NCBI RefSeq assembly: GCF_005239225.2 | Contig: NC_133301.1 | Location: 6,969,157-7,033,156 of the forward strand | DNA length: 64,000 bases | Reading direction: 5' to 3' | Origin: Populus alba | Lineage: Eukaryota > Streptophyta > Magnoliopsida > Malpighiales > Salicaceae | In this document: piece after piece, positions 60,341-64,000 of the stretch | Layout: each line of letters opens with the position of its first letter | Numbering within the stretch: the stretch's first letter is position 1 | Position numbers and translations under genes: made by a program | Notes under the pieces: generated by a model | What the model was told of the DNA's origin: nothing | Database searches by the model: none | The model's input: only the letters and a program-made list of their open reading frames with translations

Positions 60341-61750
60341 ACTTAATCCTAATATGAAAGAAGTAGTGAAAAATGAAGTCATTAAGCTTCTAGATAATGG
60401 AATCATTTATCCTATTTCTGACAGCAAATGGGTAAGTCCTACCCAAGTTGTACCCAAAAAGTCTGGAGTGACTATGATAACAAATGAGAAAAATGAGTTA
60501 ATTCCAACTAGGACTATTACTGGTTGGTGCATGTGCATTGACTATAGAAAACTTAATTTAATGACTAGAAAATATCATTTCCCTTTACATTTCATGGATC
60601 AAATCCTAGAAAGAGTTGTAGGTCATGAATTTTATTGTTTCCTAGATGGCTACTCAGGTTACAACCAAATTGAAATTGCATTGGAAGATCAAGAAAAGAC
60701 TACTTTCACATGTCCATTTGGTAATTTTGCATATCGAAGAATACCTTTTGGATTATGTAATGCACTAGCCACATTTCAAAGATGCATGCTTAGCATATTC
60801 AATGATATGGTTGAACGTTTCCTTGAGATTTTTATGAATGATTTTTCTGTTTTTGGTGATTCATTTGATGATTGTTTAATTAGCTTGGAAAAGGTTTTGA
60901 ACAGGTGTGAATAGAAGAATCTTGTACTGAATTGGGAAAAATGTCACTTTATGGTAACAAATGGCATTATACTTGGTCACATTGTTTCATTAAAAGGAAT
61001 TGAGGTTGACAAATCTAAAATTGAGTTAATTGCCAACTTACCAATACCAAAATATGTTAAAGATGTTAGATCATTCTTAGGACATGCTGGTTTTTACATA
61101 AGGTTCATCAAAGATTTTAGTGTAATATCTAAGCCCTTGAGTAACCTTCTAACAAAGGATAATATTTTTGAATGGACTAAACATTGTGAATAAGCCTTTG
61201 TTAAACTTAAAAACTTGCTCACTTTTGCTCCTGTCATTCAACCTTCTGATTGGTCACTACCTTTTGAAATAATATGTGACACTAGTGATTATGCCGTGGG
61301 TGCTGTCTTGAGACAAAGAAAAAATAAGAAACCTTGTGTGATTTACTATGCAAGTAAAACTTTAAATAATGCTCAAATGAATTACACTTCCACTGAAAAG
61401 AAATTACTTGCAATAGTATTTACATGTGACAAGTTCAGATCTTATCTTGTTAGTTCACCTGTTGTCGTTTTTAGTGATCATGTAGCTTTGAAATATCTTC
61501 CTTCAAAAAAGGATTCTAAGGCTAGATTGGTACGATGGATTTTGTTACTTCAAGAATTTAATATCACAACCAAAGACAAGAAAGGCACCGAAAATGTTGT
61601 TGCAGATCATTTTTCAAGATTGACAACTGATTCGAGATCTGACATCACACTAATCAATGACTACTTTTCTGATGAATCTTTATTTTCTATCTCTACAATG
61701 CCTTAGTTTGCTAATATTGTTAATTTTCTTGTTTCAGGATAATTGCCAAC
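60341..61750 (+). pseudogene. Reverse transcriptase-RNase H of element I
   Basis: RT with CIDYRKLNL, CFLDGYSGYNQIEIAL, and FMNDF at 60831-60845, where the first catalytic aspartate has become asparagine. Stops lie near 60912 (in CEEKNLVLN) and 61191 (in CEEAFVKL). RNase [49 protein letters not shown], then a stop in MPWFANIV near 61704. Clearly dead. Confidence 0.88.
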
Positions 61751-62410
61751 TCATTGGAATACCCAAGACAAAAGAAAGTTTTTGAACGAAGTGAATAACT
61801 TTTATTGGGATGACCCTTATTTATTCAAATATTTTCTTGATCAAATATTTTAAAGATGCATTTCTGACAATGAGGTAAGTAGTGTCATTAAATTTTGTCA
61901 TTCTAAGGCATGTGGGGGTCATTTCTCATCAAGAAAGACAACTCCAAAAATCTTACAAAGTGGATTTTACTGGCCCACCATGTTCAATGACTCACATGCA
62001 TTCTGCAAGACTTGTGAAAATTGTCAAAAGTTGGGATCTATTTCAAAACGTCACATGATGCCTTTAAATCCTATTCTTATCATTGAGATCTTTGACTGTT
62101 GGGATATAGATTTCATGGGTCCATTTCCTCCATCATTTGGTTTCTTATACATATTAGTCGCAGTAGATTATGTTTCAAAATGGATAGAGACAACTCTGAG
62201 TCGAAACAATGATCATAAAACAGTGATAAAGTTTTTGAAAGAAAACATTTTAAGTCGATTTGGAATCCTTCGAGCCATGATAAGTGATGGTGGAACACAT
62301 TTCTGCAACAAGCCATTTGAGTCTTTAATGAAGAAATATGGAATCACACACAAATTTGTCACCCCTTATCACCCTCACACAAATTTGCCACCCCTTATCA
62401 CCCCTTATAT
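61751..62410 (+). pseudogene. Integrase of element I (C-terminus deleted)
   Basis: A stop near 61851 precedes [13 protein letters not shown] and [11 protein letters not shown]. The core starts [17 protein letters not shown] with first aspartate near 62110, then [13 protein letters not shown] (62281-62320) and KYGITHKFVTPYHPH. There a short local duplication (CACACAAATTTG(C/T)CACCCCTTATCACC) and a ~600-base deletion follow, compared with element D, which continues to a C-terminal domain. Confidence 0.85.
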
Positions 62411-62648
62411 GAAGAAATATATAAAGATTGATTCTTTTTTTTTTTCTCACATTGTTTTTATGTTTCTTTTTTTGTGTGACTTTTGTTTTGCTAGTCTCTC
62501 ACCCTGGTCAAATGGCAGATAACGGTACTTTGTGACTCTTAAGTCGGTTCTTTCAGTTTCTCATGATAACTGATATTTGTGTATATATTTGTGCAATTCT
62601 TTGCTCTTTCTCTTTTCTTTGCATCTTGTCTCAAATTCTCATTTGAAA
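62411..62648 (+). other. Spacer between integrase and cargo frames
   Basis: Conserved with 24248-24450 (reverse strand) of element D: T-rich run, CAAATGGC(A/G)GATAACG, GACTCTTAAGTCGGTTCTTT, TATATATTTGTGCAATTC. No substantial coding frame. Confidence 0.5.
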
Positions 62649-62804
62649 ATGGACACCACTCTTGAAAAATTGAAAAAGTATTTTCCCACTCTGCCTCAAA
62701 ATATGATTACAAAAATTTACCGTGCTAGATATGCAAGATTGAGGTTGTTGATGAATCATGGAATTTCTAAAGATATTCGCTGGCTGATTGAAGCAAAGGT
62801 CTGA
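62649..62804 (+). CDS. Small conserved ORF of element I (51 residues)
   Basis: MDTTLEKLKKYFPTLPQNMI... to IRWLIEAKV, TGA at 62802-62804. Counterpart of 24092-24247, identical in length, with mainly single-residue differences. Rich in Lys, Arg and Leu; no domain recognised. Upstream in-frame codons exist but similarity to the other copy as a protein starts at this ATG. It precedes the cysteine-rich frame by 36 bases. Confidence 0.5.
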   Translation: MDTTLEKLKKYFPTLPQNMITKIYRARYARLRLLMNHGISKDIRWLIEAKV

Positions 62805-62840
62805 TTATCAGGTGAGTCCTTCAATTCTTTCATTTCATAC

Positions 62841-63294
62841 ATGCCTAGAACAAGTAAAAAACACTTTTGCGAAGAAACGTCATGCAAAATGACTGAAAGT
62901 CTGTTACAGATGTGCTAGATGGACTTGTAATGCCACATGTTGTTCTTTAGGAATGATATCTGTAAACCATGAAGATAAAATACAATTCATTAGGGATGGC
63001 CTGAGTAAGGGGTCTTTAGATAATCTTTTATTGACTCTTAAGACGCACCCTAGTGGAGATGTGCATCGTGCAATTCATGATTTATGGTCACAATTCCATA
63101 AAGAACATGCTCGACTTAGTCTTGGGAATCAAACTAAAAAAGACCCTGTTTGCCAGTTTTTAAGAAAACTGGATGGGAAGCCTATCCCCCACCCATAGAG
63201 GGCGTTTAAGTTGTTCTTGGACGTAAAACCAAAGAAAGACGTGAGCCACAATCACAACTACCTATACATACATATGCTTTTTCAAAATAAATAA
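62841..63294 (+). pseudogene. Basic, cysteine-rich ORF of element I (broken)
   Basis: Same frame as 23604-24055. ATG at 62841. A one-base insertion in the A run near 62855 shifts the frame, and TGA at 62890-62892 replaces the CGA of element D. Beyond it reads CYRCARWTCNATCCSLGM, then HEDKIQFIRDGLSKGSLDN, TLKTHPSGDVHRAIHDLW, a stop at 63196-63198 where element D has TAT, and on to TAA at 63292-63294. The 81-codon open piece from 62953 is its C-terminal half. Function unknown; the basic N-terminus and cysteines suggest nucleic-acid or metal binding. Confidence 0.58.
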
Positions 63295-63448
63295 ATAAAT
63301 AAAAAGAGAGAGAGAGTGTGTGAGACTACAGCTGACCTACATATAGGTGGTATGATTGCATTTTTAATTTCTCATTTATAAATTCTTCTCTTCCTTCCCT
63401 TCATTTCTACTGAACCCATACATTCATCAAATATAGAAGTGTGTATAA
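63288..63448 (+). promoter_or_regulatory. Candidate internal promoter for LOG in element I
   Basis: (AAAT)n then (AG)n and GTGTGTGAG at 63288-63323, TATA-like TTTATAAA at 63375-63382, pyrimidine-rich leader TTCTTCTCTTCCTTCCCTTC, ATG at 63449. Spacing (TATA about 70 bases before ATG) and sequence match element D. This hints that LOG was acquired with genomic upstream DNA, or evolved its own promoter. Confidence 0.42.
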
Positions 63449-64000
63449 ATGGCAAATTCCTCAAGTCATCACATAAGAAATTTTTGTGTTTTTGGTGGAT
63501 CCGGTCCTGGGAAAGAAAAAGAGTTTTTAGAATCAACAAATCATCTTGGTCTGGTACTAGGTGAGCGAAAGATTCATTTAGTGTATGGAGGAGGCAGCCT
63601 TGGGTTAATGGGGGGTGTGTCAATAACTGTATTTTTAGGAGGTAGTCAAGTTTCGGGGGTCATCCCCAAAGCTTTAGCAAAAGGGGACATTATTGAAAAA
63701 ACAATTGGAGAGGAATTACATGTCTCCACAATGTCCGATAGACTGAATGCAATGTTTAACCATGCTGATGCCTTCATTGCCTTACCAGGTGGTCTGGGCA
63801 CATTGGAAGAGATCTTTCATATTTTCTCTTGGGCCCAACTGCACATTCACCATAAACCCATAGGTTTGTTAAATGTTAATGGTTTTTATGATAAGTTGTT
63901 GTCTTTTCTTGATCATGCTGTGGAACAAGAATTTCTAATATCTTCAGCACGACAAATCATAATCTCTGCTGCTACTGCTGAACAATTGATTGACCAACTA
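63449..64000 (+). CDS. LOG-like: LOG-like cytokinin riboside 5'-monophosphate phosphoribohydrolase in element I, open to window edge
   Basis: Known role of the family: one-step hydrolysis of cytokinin riboside monophosphates to free active base, in cytosol and nucleus. The frame is open for 184 codons from ATG 63449-63451 and runs off the window. The complete protein would be about 217 residues judging by the 9661-9839 copy, normal for LOG. Visible motifs: CVFGGSGPGKE (residues 13-23), HLVYGGGSLGLMGG, GVIPKAL, the conserved arginine in SDRLNAM (plant LOGs usually have RKxxM; here leucine replaces lysine), and the signature PGGLGTLEE, then WAQLHIHHKPIGLLNVNGFYD and SARQIIISAATAEQL. No intron, whereas plant LOG genes usually have several. 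It sits between pol and the expected 3' LTR. Intact start and motifs contrast with the broken pol upstream. Confidence 0.88.
   Translation, partial: MANSSSHHIRNFCVFGGSGPGKEKEFLESTNHLGLVLGERKIHLVYGGGSLGLMGGVSITVFLGGSQVSGVIPKALAKGDIIEKTIGEELHVSTMSDRLNAMFNHADAFIALPGGLGTLEEIFHIFSWAQLHIHHKPIGLLNVNGFYDKLLSFLDHAVEQEFLISSARQIIISAATAEQLIDQL

Larger units (their letters stand above)
57812..64000 (+). mobile_element. Athila element I with LOG cargo, runs off the window
   Basis: Plus strand: truncated 5' LTR (57812-59100), gag tail, protease, RT, RNase H, integrase, the 51-residue frame, the cysteine-rich frame and LOG. Same order as element D. A deletion joins the LTR directly to gag, removing the primer site and most of gag. 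A second, ~600-base deletion removed the integrase C-terminus near 62400. The right end and target duplication (left flank TGAAC) are outside the window. Confidence 0.88.

Noticed and set aside
62520..62545. Very short frame starting ATGGC(A/G)GATAACG before the 51-residue ORF, present in elements D and I
   Set aside because: Only seven to eight codons; conserved sequence but too short to call coding.
1..64000. Search by eye for tRNA, rRNA and snRNA genes
   Set aside because: Only tRNA-complementary primer sites of retroelements were found, no cloverleaf-length tRNA or rRNA segment. A covariance-model scan would be needed to exclude small RNAs.

Overview
This is a repeat-dominated plant nuclear DNA window. 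It is probably a eudicot and possibly a poplar/willow relative, judged only from general repeat style and the gene's intron pattern. It has the look of pericentromeric heterochromatin bordering a gene island. The only recognisable intact host gene is a ten-exon cyclophilin of the CYP57/CWC27 type (35772-41325). Almost everything else is Ty3/gypsy retrotransposon DNA, mostly of the Athila lineage: tRNA-Asp primer sites, Athila-like gag and pol, LTRs beginning TGATTAG. There is also a ~155 bp tandem satellite.

Layout. 1-3241: truncated Athila element on the minus strand. 3242-4254, 12883-16989 and 19380-19951: three blocks of one satellite array, all in the same orientation, split by insertions. 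The first insertion (4255-12882) is a mosaic: a solo LTR with target duplication CGATA, a minus-strand Athila fragment, then the 3' half of a plus-strand Athila element. The second (16990-19379) is a solo LTR of another gypsy family. 19952-31228 is a long minus-strand Athila element (element D) with 3' LTR, most of gag-pol and extra genes. 31229-35771 is AT-rich intergenic DNA and the promoter side of CYP57. 41326-43514 is the 3' flank, including a second copy of part of intron 9. 43515-47375 holds decayed remnants, perhaps of an Ogre/Tat element. 47376-57811 is a decayed chromovirus-like element whose LTR was hit by a well-preserved Athila element (47567-55225, target duplication CCCCT). 57812-64000 is a plus-strand Athila element running off the right end.

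The most notable observation is cargo. Three Athila copies (9661-9839, 22828-23459, 63449-64000) carry, between integrase and the polypurine tract where Athila elements normally have an env-like gene, an intronless LOG gene (cytokinin riboside 5'-monophosphate phosphoribohydrolase, the cytokinin-activating enzyme). In both copies that retain the upstream part, LOG is preceded by its own TATA-like box and by two small unrecognised reading frames: a 51-residue one and a ~150-residue basic, cysteine-rich one. In the right-hand copy LOG is open for 184 codons to the window edge although the surrounding gag-pol has several stops. The carrier therefore looks like a retrotransposon family that transports a hormone-activation gene. 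Whether this is already described cannot be judged from sequence alone.
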